DNA of 64,000 bases from Exophiala sp. HKRS030 (GCA_023897205.1 JAHWDD010000001.1:5270001-5334000); one strand, 5' to 3'; positions 11,541 through 23,566 are shown, counted from the first letter of the stretch. The notes: a model not told the origin generated them from the sequence alone. A program made the numbers and translations.

Positions 11541-13028
11541 ATGATGGATCATCCCGCCGAGGCCAGCGGGACGAGATTGACACCATGCCTCGACCGACTC
11601 TTTCGCACGTACGTCAAACCAGCGAGCATGATTCTAAAGATCGAGCACATTTCTTGGAAGATAAAACGATATGACTCTAGGAAAGTGAAAGAGGTTTCCA
11701 ATCTGCATCATACCTCTGCTTCACTAGTCACAACCACAACCACAAATTCGAAAGCAAAGTACCTTCACCTAGTAGTCTCTGACGATCAACTTCAAGTCCA
11801 GGCAATCTTTGTCCCACCGTCAAACACTGGCAAGCATCTCAGATTACACAAAGGCGACATTGTTGAGATCAGGAAGTTCCAGGTCAGAAAGGCACCCCGC
11901 TTGAATGGTCAAGGACATGTGATCTACTTGAGTGTGGACGAATGTAAACGGGTCGGTCCAGATAGAGAGATCAAGGCAATCGGCGAGGCAGAACTTGAGT
12001 TCGAGGGTGGATTCCTCCGCGAGGACGTCGACGAGGCGAATGACGATGCAATGCCGATTGATTCGGCAGATGCTAGGATTTACAGGAAGCCTTCACCGGT
12101 ACGATTGGCGGAAGCTTCACTTGACTTGGATTTGCCTGGGAAACGAAGCCTGAGTAGTACCCTTGGACTAGCCACAGACGCCCGGTATCAACCCAAGAGG
12201 AGACATCTGCACCAGCGATCGAAACCACCCAAGTACGACACAGGCTCTGACGATGAAGTAGATTCGTTTGATACTTTGACAGTATCACAATCACAAATTG
12301 AAAATAGAAGGGAAGCACTCAGACGAATCAGTCAGCATTCACTTCCTCATACACCAGGCCCTTCGAGTCTTTACTATTACAGCGAAGTAGTCAGTGGCGA
12401 CGATGACGACGACGACGACCTGACTGAAGAGCCATTTCTACGACCAGCCAAAGAGTATGGATCCCCATCTGTCTATGTCGACGAGGACAGAAAGTTGAAG
12501 GAGACATACCTCGTGAAAGACCATCAATCAACTGCGGTGACAGAATTCCGCCATGGCTCTGCCTCGCTTCCAATCCATACACTCTCCTCTCTTCTGGATT
12601 CGAAGTCCTCCTTACCAAGGACATGCTCCGTCCTTGCCGTTGTGAGTTGGGTGTCGCCTTCGATCATTTTCAAGCCCAATACACCATACCCACCCAAACG
12701 GCACATCAAGATCCACGATCCATCCATCAGTCACCGTCAGGCTGGTATCACCGTGGCTGTGTTTGTGGATGCAAAGGGCTTCCTGCCACCGATTGGTACA
12801 ATCGGCCTACTCAGAGGTGTCGTCGTGCATACTTTTGGTGAAGAAATCATTTTGAACAAGTATGCCAGACACTCAAGCGCTTCCGACAGCACCATGGGCA
12901 CATGTCCAGATGAGCCTGAGGATTGGTTCGTGACAGACCAAAGGACATTGGACGATCTTGGCTTTGACGTGACACCCTTACAGATTTGGTGGAACGAAAG
13001 AGTGAAGAGAAAAGAGGGGTCAAAGTGA
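11541..13028 (+). CDS. Unknown protein with two OB-fold-like regions
   Basis: Single exon, 495 aa; a second in-frame ATG at 11628 (MILKIEHISWKI) is an equally likely start, giving 466 aa. I do not recognise the family by name. Region 1 (about residues 30-137) reads like an RPA-type OB fold: alternating strands with YLHLVVSDDQLQVQAIF, then HKGDIVEIRKFQVRKA. Region 2 (about 360-445) again looks like an OB barrel: AGITVAVFVDAKGFLPPIG followed by LLRGVVVHTFGEEIIL. Between them lies an acidic, Ser-rich, probably disordered linker with a DDDDDD run. This layout suggests a nuclear single-stranded nucleic-acid-binding protein, for example of the RPA, POT1 or STN1 kind, but that is inference from pattern only. 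Confidence 0.7.
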   Translation: MMDHPAEASGTRLTPCLDRLFRTYVKPASMILKIEHISWKIKRYDSRKVKEVSNLHHTSASLVTTTTTNSKAKYLHLVVSDDQLQVQAIFVPPSNTGKHLRLHKGDIVEIRKFQVRKAPRLNGQGHVIYLSVDECKRVGPDREIKAIGEAELEFEGGFLREDVDEANDDAMPIDSADARIYRKPSPVRLAEASLDLDLPGKRSLSSTLGLATDARYQPKRRHLHQRSKPPKYDTGSDDEVDSFDTLTVSQSQIENRREALRRISQHSLPHTPGPSSLYYYSEVVSGDDDDDDDLTEEPFLRPAKEYGSPSVYVDEDRKLKETYLVKDHQSTAVTEFRHGSASLPIHTLSSLLDSKSSLPRTCSVLAVVSWVSPSIIFKPNTPYPPKRHIKIHDPSISHRQAGITVAVFVDAKGFLPPIGTIGLLRGVVVHTFGEEIILNKYARHSSASDSTMGTCPDEPEDWFVTDQRTLDDLGFDVTPLQIWWNERVKRKEGSK

Positions 13029-13427
13029 ATGAGAGCTGATATGTATCAATGACTTTGGCCTTGGGAAGTGACTTTACTATCTGAGGATCGAATTCATGGA
13101 AATATACTGCAAAATGGTATTGACTTACTCCCTGTTCACCTTTAGAGGTCCAAATTACTCGTGAGTACCAACCCATTTTCTAAGAAACCACTAGTCACTC
13201 ATTTCTTGTTTCTCTATCCCTCACACTTTACCTACTTTCGTTGTGCTTTTAATTGAGATTTATTCACTCATTCTTAATAGTATGTGAATGACTATCTTTT
13301 GTATGGGATTCTTTGAAGTCTATCATTTATTGAGCCTTCTTCTTACCATAATTTTCTCTCTCGTTGCTTCTCTCTCAAGAGATTCTATCTTTTATTTGCT
13401 GGCTCCCGTATCAAAACTGCCTCCGCG

Positions 13428-13459
<32 letters not shown>

Positions 13460-13608
13460 CTCTCTCTCTCTGTGTGTGTGTGTGTGTCTCTCTCTCTCTC
13501 TACCAAAATCTTCACACCTCATATTCTTCTATGTTTTCATTCTCTGAATCAAAAATTCAAGGCCGATACGAACCTTTTCTCATCACCAAAGGTTTGCGTT
13601 CAACAACA
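13029..13608. other. Intergenic region with CT/GT microsatellite
   Basis: About 580 bp, pyrimidine-rich in its second half as is usual upstream of fungal genes. It contains the compound microsatellite at 13427-13501. No other feature seen. Confidence 0.5.
13427..13501. repeat. Compound (CT)n(GT)n(CT)n(GT)n(CT)n microsatellite
   Basis: Alternating runs of TC and TG dinucleotides, about 75 bp, 108 bp upstream of the next start codon, so probably in the promoter or 5' UTR. Confidence 0.95.
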
Positions 13609-14353
13609 ATGAATCCACAACCAGCGCCACCAGGCTCAAGGGACAGCAACGTCAACCAGCCGAGTGTGCTCGATCACCAGGAATTCCTTTTGGAAATGCG
13701 ACTACAAGAGATCGAACTTCAGAGCCAACAGATTGCACTGGAGAAAGAAAAGCTCAAGGCCAAAAAGGAGCTCCATCTGATTAAAATGGCACGACTCGGA
13801 CTTCATCAAAATCGGTGAGTTTTTAATGCTTTGCCTCTGTATTCTACCTTTGAAATTGAGAGTCGTTCGAGGTTCTGAGACCCTTTCTAGGTCGGGATCT
13901 CAGACACGTCAACAGCCAGGACCACGTCCGACATTTGGTTCACCAGTCTCCGCCGGATCGTCTGGGACGATTCCACCTCTACCGGCCGCACGTGGAAGTG
14001 CCACCCCCCAGAAGCCGCCATCAACAGGTCGGCAGACAGTCCATGGGGCTACCTCTCCGCCTGAAGATTTCGGAAGTTCCTTGTTGAGACAAGGCAGGGA
14101 AATGAACGCGCAAAAGGGCCATTCTCCCGCAGGATCTCGACCCGAGTCCGTAAAAGGTTCTTCGTCTGAAAAGGGCAAGGGAAAACCCATACCACACAAT
14201 CGCACAAACGATCCCGACATCATTTACGTACCAGGAACAGAAGAGGAGGAGGATGATGATGAGCCGGTGACTTCGAATCGCAAGCGAACGAGACCTGTCT
14301 CGCTCGAAACTCCAAAGACGAACAGAAGAGCTTGCTCATTCAAGGGCATTTAA
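13609..14353 (+). CDS. Small coiled-coil, acidic protein of unknown function
   Basis: Two exons, 13609-13814 and 13891-14353, 222 aa. The 76-bp intron starts GTGAGT and ends TTTCTAG; phases agree. The first exon codes a charged helix (about residues 24-66: LLEMRLQEIELQSQQIALEK and on), a likely coiled coil. The second exon is Pro/Ser/Gly-rich and probably disordered, with an acidic run EEEEDDDE and a nearby basic NRKRTRP stretch that could be a nuclear signal. I recognise no family. The reading frame is open upstream of 13609, through the microsatellite, but that part has no plausible start and looks untranslated. Confidence 0.6.
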
Positions 14354-15435
14354 ACAGAATCGACATCGGGGATTTTCTCGTAAGGCACAATGTTTTGGCC
14401 TTGGAGTGAACTTCGAACAAGGCTGACCATTTTATCGTCCTCACCACCACAGAGACTCGGAGTCGGACTCGTTGAAAGGTTGAGACTCTTGGGGGACCTC
14501 TAGTCACCAAGATTCTTATCTCGAGTCCTACAAAAGGTGCTTAGGCGCTTTGGCAGAACCATCAAAATTGGGACTTTGAGAATTCGATACTAGGACAAAG
14601 GACTGCACTTTCAAAATTACTCATTCTACTTTGATTACTCCGTTTAGTGACATTTCCTCACAATCGATACTCAGTAGATCACTATAGTGCGTGATGGAAT
14701 ATATTCTCTGCACCAGTACTGCCCTTTGAAAATCGCCAAAAACTCTCTCCCTTGATAGACTCGAAATGTGTGTTGTTTTCTTTTGTTGATTTGAAAAGAC
14801 TATATCTACTCAGAAAGTCCTATACGAATCTCTACAACATCATTCTTCGCTTGATCTCTTTTCAATATCGAACTTGACAATCTTCTTACGACTCGACATT
14901 TTCTCTCGGCTCACTTTACCGTCCTATGTTCTTTCTTTCTCTTTTTGATTTTATTTGTCCTTATAATTTGATCATGCTTTTAGAATCAAGAGTAGAGAAG
15001 ACCATCTATACAAGTAGACATTACCAGTCGAGGTTATACAGTCACCACCAAAATCAGTCCTCATCACTTCCGTAAAGTGAAGCTTCAAGGTATGCAATTC
15101 CTTCCTCCTCAGTAATTGGCCACTCGAAAATCAAAAGAGTGACAGCCTACGATTCAACAGGATGATTCACTTCAGTATAGTAAACCCCCTTCTTGATAGG
15201 AGTCTAGTTCAACGACAGACTTCTTCATACTTCTTTATTCAAGATCATTTCATTGTCATCATTAAATCATCAGTCACCATCTAGTCCTCCGTCAACGAGA
15301 ACATCGACACGTTTCGTCACACCGGACACGTCTATTCTAACTATACCGTCACCACTGCACCAGTGACCATCCCAGCAAGGACGCAAGGTACACAATATCA
15401 AGATGTCTTGAAGAATATCAAGCAAATGTCCAAAG
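14354..15435. other. Convergent intergenic region
   Basis: About 1.08 kb between the stop of the small coiled-coil gene (+) and the stop of the OPT gene (-). AT-rich and without a long reading frame. I see no gene, RNA or repeat. It is long for a tail-to-tail gap in this window. Confidence 0.5.
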
Positions 15436-18400
15436 TTATTGCCCGAATTTCTCCCCTTGACCCAACTTCAACCATGGACATGCTTGCCAGTCACAGCCTT
15501 GCTTGTAAATTTCTGTACCCCACCACTTGAACCCATCCATCACACCGGGATACACGAACCCGAAAAAGACCACGACGAGTGAGAATGCCAACCCCGAATC
15601 CAACGCGGCGGACATGGTCATGGTGTATTTTCCCCACCAGGCGGATGCACGACGCTTCATGACGTGGTTGAATGCAAAGCACACCACTCCCCAGATGGAA
15701 AAGTTGAGTCCCGTGGCAGGCGGGATCCAACTCAAACTGCCAAACAGGACCGGGAAGTTGATCTTGCGCCATATCGTCTTCTTCTTGCCGCGACCCATGA
15801 CCCACACAAGGATGGGTGCAATGGCCCCGACCAGAAATGCCCACACAAGTGGCCTGTACAACGCCCCGGGACCAAAGAACCGCTGTGGACCGACGACACC
15901 CCACAAGATGCTCCCGTTGAAATGCACCCGCGCAATGGGACAATTGAATCCGTTGATCGCCTGGGGAGTGCATATCCCAGGAATGTTTGTAAACATCCAG
16001 TTCAAAACACCAATCTGTACCAGACTCGAGACCAATGTGGCGACCATCTGAACCTTGAACAACAGTTTTGGTGGGATTTTCATGTAATGTCCCAGTTTCA
16101 GATCGGAAGAAAACTTGATGCCCTGGGCAGAGCTAATATAGCAGTACGTCACAAATACCATGTTGGCGACTGGGCGGCCAGGGAAAACCATGCCGCAAAT
16201 GAGTTGACAGATCAAGTACAGACTGCTGTGTTGATTCGTGATGGCCATGACAATACCCACTGGAATGAACAAAACAGTGGTGATGCCGAGTGCCATCAGC
16301 AAACCGTACCAAGGCAGATGAACTGGATAATATTCGACAACAAATATTCCAACGGCTAGCATCACCACAAAGGTGAGTGCATACCATATCATGGGCACAT
16401 CTTCGTATCGTCTCATTAATCGATTGTGAACATCCTCACCTCCAGCTCGAATGGTCTGACTACTGACCCTGCGTAGGCTGTATTCGCGGTCTGGATTTGG
16501 AACGGCTTGGTATCCGATATTTGCTTGTTCTTGCTTCTCATTGAAGGCTTGTTGTGACTGTCGCCATATATCACGACCATGCCAGCACGTCGTATGCGTC
16601 AAAAGTGCCGAAAGTGAGGCAAATTGTACGCCGTAGGAGAGGACGTAGGTGATGGGAAGGTAGACTTTGGAATAGTTGTCGTAAGCCTCCTTGTCGAATA
16701 GAAAGTCGGGGGTAAGAATCTTGCTGACGTCGTATGGTTTGCCAGAGTTGTCAAACACAGCCGAGGAAAGTATAGGCAAATATCCTGAGAAGAGGACATT
16801 TTTGTAGTCTGTTTCCAAAAGTCAGTACCTTTCTTTGCGAGGCCAGAATCCAACATACATAGAATAGGTGCCACAATCCACATGACTAGAACCAGTCCTC
16901 CTACTACGTTAGCGGCAGCCCACCACGGGGTCAAAAGTGGAGAGCCGATATAGGCAATCTGAGCCCAGTCAAAGGTCACTGGGAAAAGACCCAAGCCTGA
17001 AGCCACACCGAACTAGGATGGTTAGCTGTTGAAAAGTCCGCTGGGATAAAATCGCTTACCAGGTTCGAGACAACCACATTCTTTGGCGCAAACCATGTGA
17101 CGACGCTGAAGTAACTCAATGCTGGAAATAAGAGCCCAGGAAGGAAATACCATGCAAATGCTGCAGCCCAGACATAAATGAAAAAGCGATATCGTGAAAT
17201 CCTCCATCCATTCGCTGGCTTGTTTTCATCCTTATGCATTGTTGTAAACATGGCCGTCGACATCAACGTGCCGGGCCAGATCATCGCTGCGGGTCGAACC
17301 AGAAACCTCCTCGTGAGTCCAGCAAATGCATAACCCAGAATTTGGGTGGAAATGGTGAGGAGAAGTTGGTAGAGAATGGGAACTTCCTGTTTGTAGAACT
17401 TGTGTTGCTCGACAATGACATCGGTCGCGAAAGCGAAACCAAAAGACACGTTGCTGCTTATGTATACACAAGCATGTTCTTTCTCGTTCCAGCGACCTTG
17501 GGCGAGCCAAGAGCGTATCCGTTGGCCACGCGATTGTGGAAAAACGCTGTCTTTGGTCTGGAGAGTCCCACTGACAAAAACCTCGTCAGAGTCGGAGCTT
17601 CGCTTCAGGAGCAAATCCCATAGTTTGCCCATAGGATGAACCAGTACTAGTGCTATGACCGGAGTTATAGCAACGCTGGGATAACGCAAGGAAAAGAATA
17701 AATTGGTGGCCGATCCCGCTATCGCGAAAAACAAGGATAAAATCCACATGCGAGGTGTATTGATGGACAAGGAAGCATTATCAGTCGCCGGGACTGAGGC
17801 TCGTACTTCAGGATAAGGAGAATTATCCGGGGGGTCGTCCTCCGCAGCGGCCTCGTCCTCTTCGTCTTCATCCGTGGTGGCATTTTCAGGTGTACTGTCG
17901 GGTGACGATTCCCCTTTACCCTCGCCGATCAGTCCATTTACCGCGAAGGACGTCTTTGAATCCAACCCCATGCCGATATCACTGGCTGACGAAGAGTGCC
18001 TCCGACGGGTTCGCGGCCACTCTGTACTGCGAAAGCGTCGTCGAGCATCCGCAAAATGGGCATGGTTGCTCTGGGGTTCGTGTTCCGACTGTACCCTCTT
18101 CCCACGACTCTTACTACTCCGTGGCCGAAGGTGTCCGTTCTCTTCGTCCTCTGAGATTGAATTCGACCTCGACCGTGATTCCAAGAGTGGCACGGCGCCA
18201 TACGAGCCGGTGCCCAGCGCGGGAGAGGACCGGATAAGCAAGAGAGGACTTCGAGACATGATTGCGTGCCAGACGCGCGAGGCTAGACCACGAGGCTCCT
18301 GGTCTTGCAGAGGAGGCGGCGTCACCGGGAATTGTGGAAAGGGTTCGTGGAGATCAGAACCATGCAAGGAACCGGCCGTGGTACTTCGCTGATCCGGACT

Positions 18401-18523
18401 CGGTGATGGTTCAACAGCATCTTGCTCTGCACCTTGGAGAGGGTGAGAGGGTTGGATGTGAGACAGGGCAATGCCTGGGTCGGAGGAGGTAGGTGTATGT
18501 TGTTGAGCGAACCCTGGGAGCAT
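15436..18523 (-). CDS. OPT-family oligopeptide transporter
   Basis: Three exons on the minus strand: 18523-17060, 17012-16859 and 16808-15436, 996 aa; introns of 47 and 50 bp with CTAAC/CTGAC-like branches. The second donor is at 16858, because only that choice gives WIVAPILY-YKNVLFSGYLP, the OPT-typical PILYY segment; the other GT would leave a 20-bp intron. The family motif NSPYPEVRASV sits at about residue 233, before the first membrane segment, and EKEHACVYISSNVSFGFAFATD is cited here only in part (NVSFGFAFATD). About 12 or more membrane helices follow. OPT proteins import tetra-/pentapeptides or glutathione with protons. The N-terminal cytosolic tail of about 240 residues is unusually long, Ser/Arg-rich and then acidic (EDEEDEAAAEDD). 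Confidence 0.9.
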
Positions 18524-19205
18524 AGCATGGTTTTAGGAAGCTTGAGGTGCGTCACTGAAACATGGGCGCGGTGGAACAAACGAGGGTAGAGGAAGCCCAG
18601 GGAGCGCGGGATGTAGTTGGCTCCAGAATGCCCAATGTAGCGGCGAGAAGAGCCAATGCAGCCCACTCTATGACACCAATTATCTGATAAGATGAGATCA
18701 AATTTTGCACTTGGTTGGCCATGGCGCCTATCACCGTGAGCCACAACAACACGGTGGGCACTGTCACTCACACACCACCAAGGAAAGATGCGGATACGTT
18801 AGGTAGAAGTCGTACTCGTAGTCGAGGGCGAAGCCCGGCAGCTCATCTGACCATCAAACCCTTTGAGACACTCGACTGCAGGGTAGGCAGATACTGAGAC
18901 GGACACTCTGTACCCATGGGACCGCAGTGTCCGCCATACCCCAGACAACGCCACAAGTGCTATCCAGATCATACAATTGTAATTGCCTATACCGAAGTGT
19001 ATTGTACATCTACTGTATTTCACTGCGCTGCGGCCTTGTCACCGTTAGCCATCTGCTTTGTCTGTTCCACTCTACACCCGCCGTTATCGGGTTGCAACAC
19101 GACTAGGATTCATGCAGAAATCTCTCAACTAGTTACTGCATGCCAGGCACCATTTTTATTCTCCTAGGGACATATCTATGGAGCTCATGACCCATGTCCG
19201 TCTCT
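18524..19205. other. Intergenic region OPT-NIC96
   Basis: About 680 bp between two genes on the minus strand: the NIC96 3' end and the OPT promoter. A 56-codon frame (18719-18552, minus) has a hydrophobic stretch but no family that I recognise; it is discussed as a finding and is not called a gene. Confidence 0.45.
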
Positions 19206-22200
19206 TCAATATGCCCCGACATCTCCGCCGGCTCGGGTCAACATATCATAGACTCGGCCCGGCAGCTTGTACTTGACCAGCCCAGCAAACACCATCAGAT
19301 CCTTGGCCATGTCACTCAGTTGATCTTTCATCCCATCCGTATCACCGCTGTAACCGGCTTCCCATCTACCGTTTCTTAGGATGTTCTCCCTCTCCCCTCC
19401 TATGGCTCGCACTGCCCACACCACACTAATTCCAGCACACCGGGCAAGCACTTGTGGCAGTTGAGCAAAAGAATCAGCTGTAGCGCGAATCTCTGCGATC
19501 TTGCCATTAGCCCGCAGTGGCAAGATATTAAGATCATTGAGCTCCTCCAGCGCGGTCATGAATCGGGGTGGCTGCGCTTCGAGATTGGCTCTGACTGACA
19601 ACAGCCGAAGAAGCACTCCGCACACATCTCGGTTGCTCGCTGATATCTTGTTGTAATAGAGCGCATTGTCGTTGTAGAGAGAAATCATGTTGCGAGCGAG
19701 CTCCACCGGAGACGATGTAGATTGGGTCAGCGACAAGGATGATTGAGGCCCATTGCCTTGTGTGCTGGCGGCTGATTCACTCTGTCCGTCGGCTCTTCGT
19801 GGTTTGAGTGGCTGCAACTGTATGGGCGACTCTCCAAGATCCAAAGACACCGCATCGGCGAGCGCCCGGTTGAGCACTGTGACAACGTTGTCGTAGTCCT
19901 CGCACAAGTGATATAGCAATACCGCGTCAGATATCTGTCCGCGCTGGTCTGCAATTGCTGCAGATTGACTAGTGATCGATCGCAAAAACTCCTCGCGGGA
20001 ATCAAGATGGATCAATTTTGCACGCAACTCGATCGCCCCTGGGATCCTCGTTCCATCGCTTCGAATATCGCCAAGCAGTTTGGCAAATTCCCGAGTCTCG
20101 AGGCATAATTCTCGTAAGCACTCGTGGCAAGCGTTGGTATGAATCATTCCTAGACTTGCAGGCTTGAGGTCGGAGTTCAGACACAGTAAAGAAAGGTAGT
20201 CGACAGCGGCAATCGGCAAGGCGGTTCGGAATGTACCAGTGTAATAGGCCACAAGAGGTACAAAGTTGATCTGTGGCAATTGTGTGGTCGAATATGTCAC
20301 TACAAGATGTGTCAGTACGTGTGCAACAACGACAAATGGGAAGAGACTTACAAAGCTCATTGCCCGCAATGGAAAAGTCCGAGACTCTGAGCAGGCCATA
20401 ATATGCAAGGGCGATGGCAAGATGAACCGCACTGGTAGGATTGAAATGGTGCAGGTACTCCACTGCTTGCTCAAACATACCGGCGAGGACTTGCATGAGC
20501 AGGAATGTTCCGTACGCACTTGAGCCTTCGACTTGTGTCTTCTGGAAATGTTTCTGACCAATCTCGGTCACAGTCTCCCGGATTTGATCCAACCCAAATA
20601 TTTCTCCAGCCAACTCTTCACTTCGACCTGTCTCCCGGGCAAGGCTGAACTGCAGCCACAACCAATCCTCGACGCCTTGACCAATGGCTTCCAAGTTTCT
20701 CGCCGTCAAGTCGCAACGGCCGATGACTTTATAACACGCAACTTTGTACGGATCAACCGTATTCCTTGGAGCCAGCTTGGTCAATTTCTGGTATTCGTTA
20801 TCGATCATGTTCTGTACTCCCTTGGGCAACCGTCGGTCTGGACTATCGGCGTAAGCTGTCACGTATGAGATGACTCGTCGATCCATGGACTGGAAAGCAG
20901 GGTCATTCTTCACATAATCTGCTGCTTCCTTTACACAACCACTTCTCAACAGATAGAAAATGAGAACCCAACAATAGTCGCCGTTTTCGCCTCCGACCTG
21001 TTGCAGTTCTGCTCCATCAGGGACTAGATCTCGGCGAACAGCGCGTATCCGAATGTAAGCCCGAATAATGTTCAACACAGATGGCTGACCACCCAATGCG
21101 GCTTCGCGGGGATTTTTGTCAACGAGCGATCTCAAGTCACGCCAGAATGCTTTTTCGAGATAACTGCGGGAACCTTCCAAAGCTTGTTTCTTCAGCTTCA
21201 GATACTTGGCATCTTCATTTTCGTCGAGATAAGCCCCCATAAATTGTCGCTCTTTCAGGGGCGTCTTCCCTTCTCTGGTGATTTCGCGCAGTGCATGGTA
21301 AGCATCAATCAGCTGTCGAGGACTGTCTCCAGGATTTTCGCTCTCTGCTTCAGCAAATTTCTGCAAAATTGGGTAATCTTGGTCTTGTAATCGTGCATTG
21401 TTAAGCTGTTGGACTTTTTCAATGAATGATCTTTCCTTTTCTCGTAGATCGCGTAAGTTTTGACCCCTTGCCAGGCCAGGAGCGGCAGAAACAGGCCCAT
21501 CGCTCTTAAAGAAGGATGTTGTGCCAGCGCCAAAACCAGGAGTGCCGATGATAGATTTGTCAATCGCTGTCCGTCCAAAAACACTTCTCACAGTTTTTGA
21601 GGCCCCAGCAGATCCAGTCTTCTCTCCTTTAGCAGACCTGCCGAACCCGCCTCCTCTAGACTCTGTACCGTCGCCACCAGCATCGGGAAGTGCGAGGCCG
21701 AAGTGCTGCATTATCCTCATCTTCTGCTCTTCGAAGTCGACACCAAGACTTTCCTCAATAAAACTGTCAACTTCTCGATACACTCTATCCATGCTTTCCC
21801 TTAGCATTGCATCACGTCCCTTGACACGAACATCTCTAAGATAGGCACTTGATTCCTCAGCGAAACTTGGTGCAACGTTTCGCGAGGCTGACAGAGTCTC
21901 ATCGGGACCCAAAGCTTGAAAATCCCTGTATGCTTGTCCCGGAGCGATTCCAGAGCCAGCAAGCAGGTAATGAGCCCGACTCTCAGCGAGTGTGTCTGCT
22001 TGCCTTGAGCCACGCTGCCTCATTTCTTGTGCACGTCGAGCAAGATCTCCCAGATCCATATTGAGTCCGGACAGCTGACCCATGGCAGCATTACCCTCCG
22101 TCTTTAACCTCGGTTTCTTCTTCTGTCTCTCCAGTAAACTGCTAAAGTATGCGGCATCTCGCGTCTGTGTGGGAGGGGCGTCGGTTTGTTGTTGGGTGGT

Positions 22201-22635
22201 GGGTGCAGCGGCGGCCGCAGGCTGTTGTCCGGTCGTTGCGTTACCGAACAGCGATATCCCAGAGGCAGGCTGTTGGGTTGTAGATACCGCAGTCCCGAAC
22301 AGACCGGTTGAAGGTGCAGAGGTAGCGGTGGTAGACCCAAACATACCTGCTGATGGCGCAGAGGTCGTAGTGCTCGTTCCAAAAGAAAAAGAGGGGCCTG
22401 ATGTTTTTGGCGGAGCACCGAGATTAAACAGACCGCCGGACGTATTGCTTGTGTTGTTTGTTGTAGTGTTGGTATTGAGGCTAGGGAAACTGAATGGTTG
22501 CGATGTTTGTTGCGAGGTGGAAGCATCAAAGATGGATTTTCGTTTACCCTGCGCATCGGTTGTACCTGTGTTCAGATTGAGGCCAGAGAAGAGGCTGTTG
22601 GAGCCTCCTTGGCTTGAGGCAGGTTGGCCAAACAT
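19206..22635 (-). CDS. NIC96: Nucleoporin NIC96/Nup93
   Basis: Two exons on the minus strand: 22635-20352 and 20299-19206, 1125 aa; the 52-bp intron starts GTAAGT and ends TTGTAG and joins NEL to LTYSTTQLPQINF. The first about 170 residues are Ser/Thr/Asn-rich with FG-type repeats (FSFGTS, MFGSTT, GLFGTA, SLFGNA). The rest is the alpha-solenoid Nic96 domain, with SGLNMDLGDLARRAQEM and LLYHLCEDYDNVV. NIC96 links the Nsp1 complex to the inner ring of the nuclear pore. The FG-like head makes it longer than yeast Nic96 (839 aa); such heads are seen in other moulds. It shares a 514-bp divergent promoter with COX16. Confidence 0.93.
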
Positions 22636-23149
22636 CTCAGCTGATCAAATGAGGCTTTCAACCAGCGCAGGATCCATGGTCCTCTTGCAAGCGCAAATGA
22701 GAATCCAGCGCGTAGCATACCCAAAGGTCCGGAGAACGCGTTGGCTTGGCAAGTTGATGCCGCTTTAGTTCAGTATTCAGCCTTGTGAAACTCTGCTCCG
22801 AAGGCTGTAAGCACCCATGAGGGCCCGGTCTCAGTATTGTGCGGAGCTTCATGTCTGAGTATCCTAGTAGGGATACGGAGTGGGTGAAGGCACACTTAAA
22901 ACACGCATGAATCTTGTAGTTTGTAAGTCTCTGTCTCTCTATATTGTGTCATGTTCTGTATTTCTTACGATGTTATATCTCAGCCTTGTAGGCCTCGCTG
23001 CTTTAAATTTTATCACCTGCTTCATGATGATTGCGGCATTTCAATTACATTTGTCTCCTTCCGCGATTGTGGTTGACATTTTCGCAGCAGCCTCAATGAC
23101 AAACACACTGTTCTCTCATCTTTAATTACTGTCGCAATATATTCAGACA
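22636..23149. promoter_or_regulatory. Divergent promoter NIC96/COX16
   Basis: 514 bp between the start codons of NIC96 (-) and COX16 (+). Both promoters must lie here. No specific site stands out. Confidence 0.5.
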
Positions 23150-23566
23150 ATGCCTGTCTTTCCGTCCAAACCCTTCCGCAGAAGCCAAACCCACGGACAA
23201 GACTTGGGGGAGCGGATTGCTTCTTCGTATCGAAATAAGATTGCGCGAAACCCATTCCTCTTTTTCGGACTACCTTTTATTGCTCTTATGGTCTCTGCCT
23301 CTTTCCTCCTCACTCCTGCGACGGCACTGCGGTATGAGAGTTATGATCGAAAACACAAACAGTTGACCGATGAAGAGGTCATGGAATTGGGGCTCAAAGG
23401 TCCGTCTGGCCAAGGAAGTCTGACTTATAACCCTCGACGAAGAAAGCTGGTGAAGGGCGAGCTCAACGAAAGAGACGAGTATTACAGACTCATGGCGAAG
23501 GACCTAGATAATTGGGAGCAGAAACGAGTAGAACGTTGGAAGGGTGAGCCAGACGGAAGGCTATGA
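23150..23566 (+). CDS. COX16: Cytochrome c oxidase assembly protein COX16
   Basis: Single exon, 138 aa. A short basic head (KPFRRSQTHGQDLGERI) is followed by one membrane segment NPFLFFGLPFIALMVSASF at about residues 35-53, then the conserved TALRYESYDRK and a charged tail ending in the EEYY/NWEQKRV-type region. This is the layout and length of fungal Cox16, an inner-membrane protein facing the intermembrane space that is needed for insertion of copper or Cox1-Cox2 assembly in complex IV. The start at 23150 gives the usual MPVFPSKPFR beginning. Confidence 0.92.
   Translation: MPVFPSKPFRRSQTHGQDLGERIASSYRNKIARNPFLFFGLPFIALMVSASFLLTPATALRYESYDRKHKQLTDEEVMELGLKGPSGQGSLTYNPRRRKLVKGELNERDEYYRLMAKDLDNWEQKRVERWKGEPDGRL

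Noticed and set aside
15664..16359. 231-codon plus-strand frame opposite the OPT transporter
   Set aside because: Polar, Gln/His-rich complement of membrane helices; no family.
16809..16828. GT donor at 16828 for the second OPT intron
   Set aside because: It would leave a 20-bp intron, too short to be spliced; the donor at 16858 gives a 50-bp intron and the conserved PILYY join.
22082..22768. 228-codon plus-strand frame opposite the NIC96 FG region
   Set aside because: Val/Leu-rich complement of the Ser/Thr/Ala repeats; not a protein pattern.
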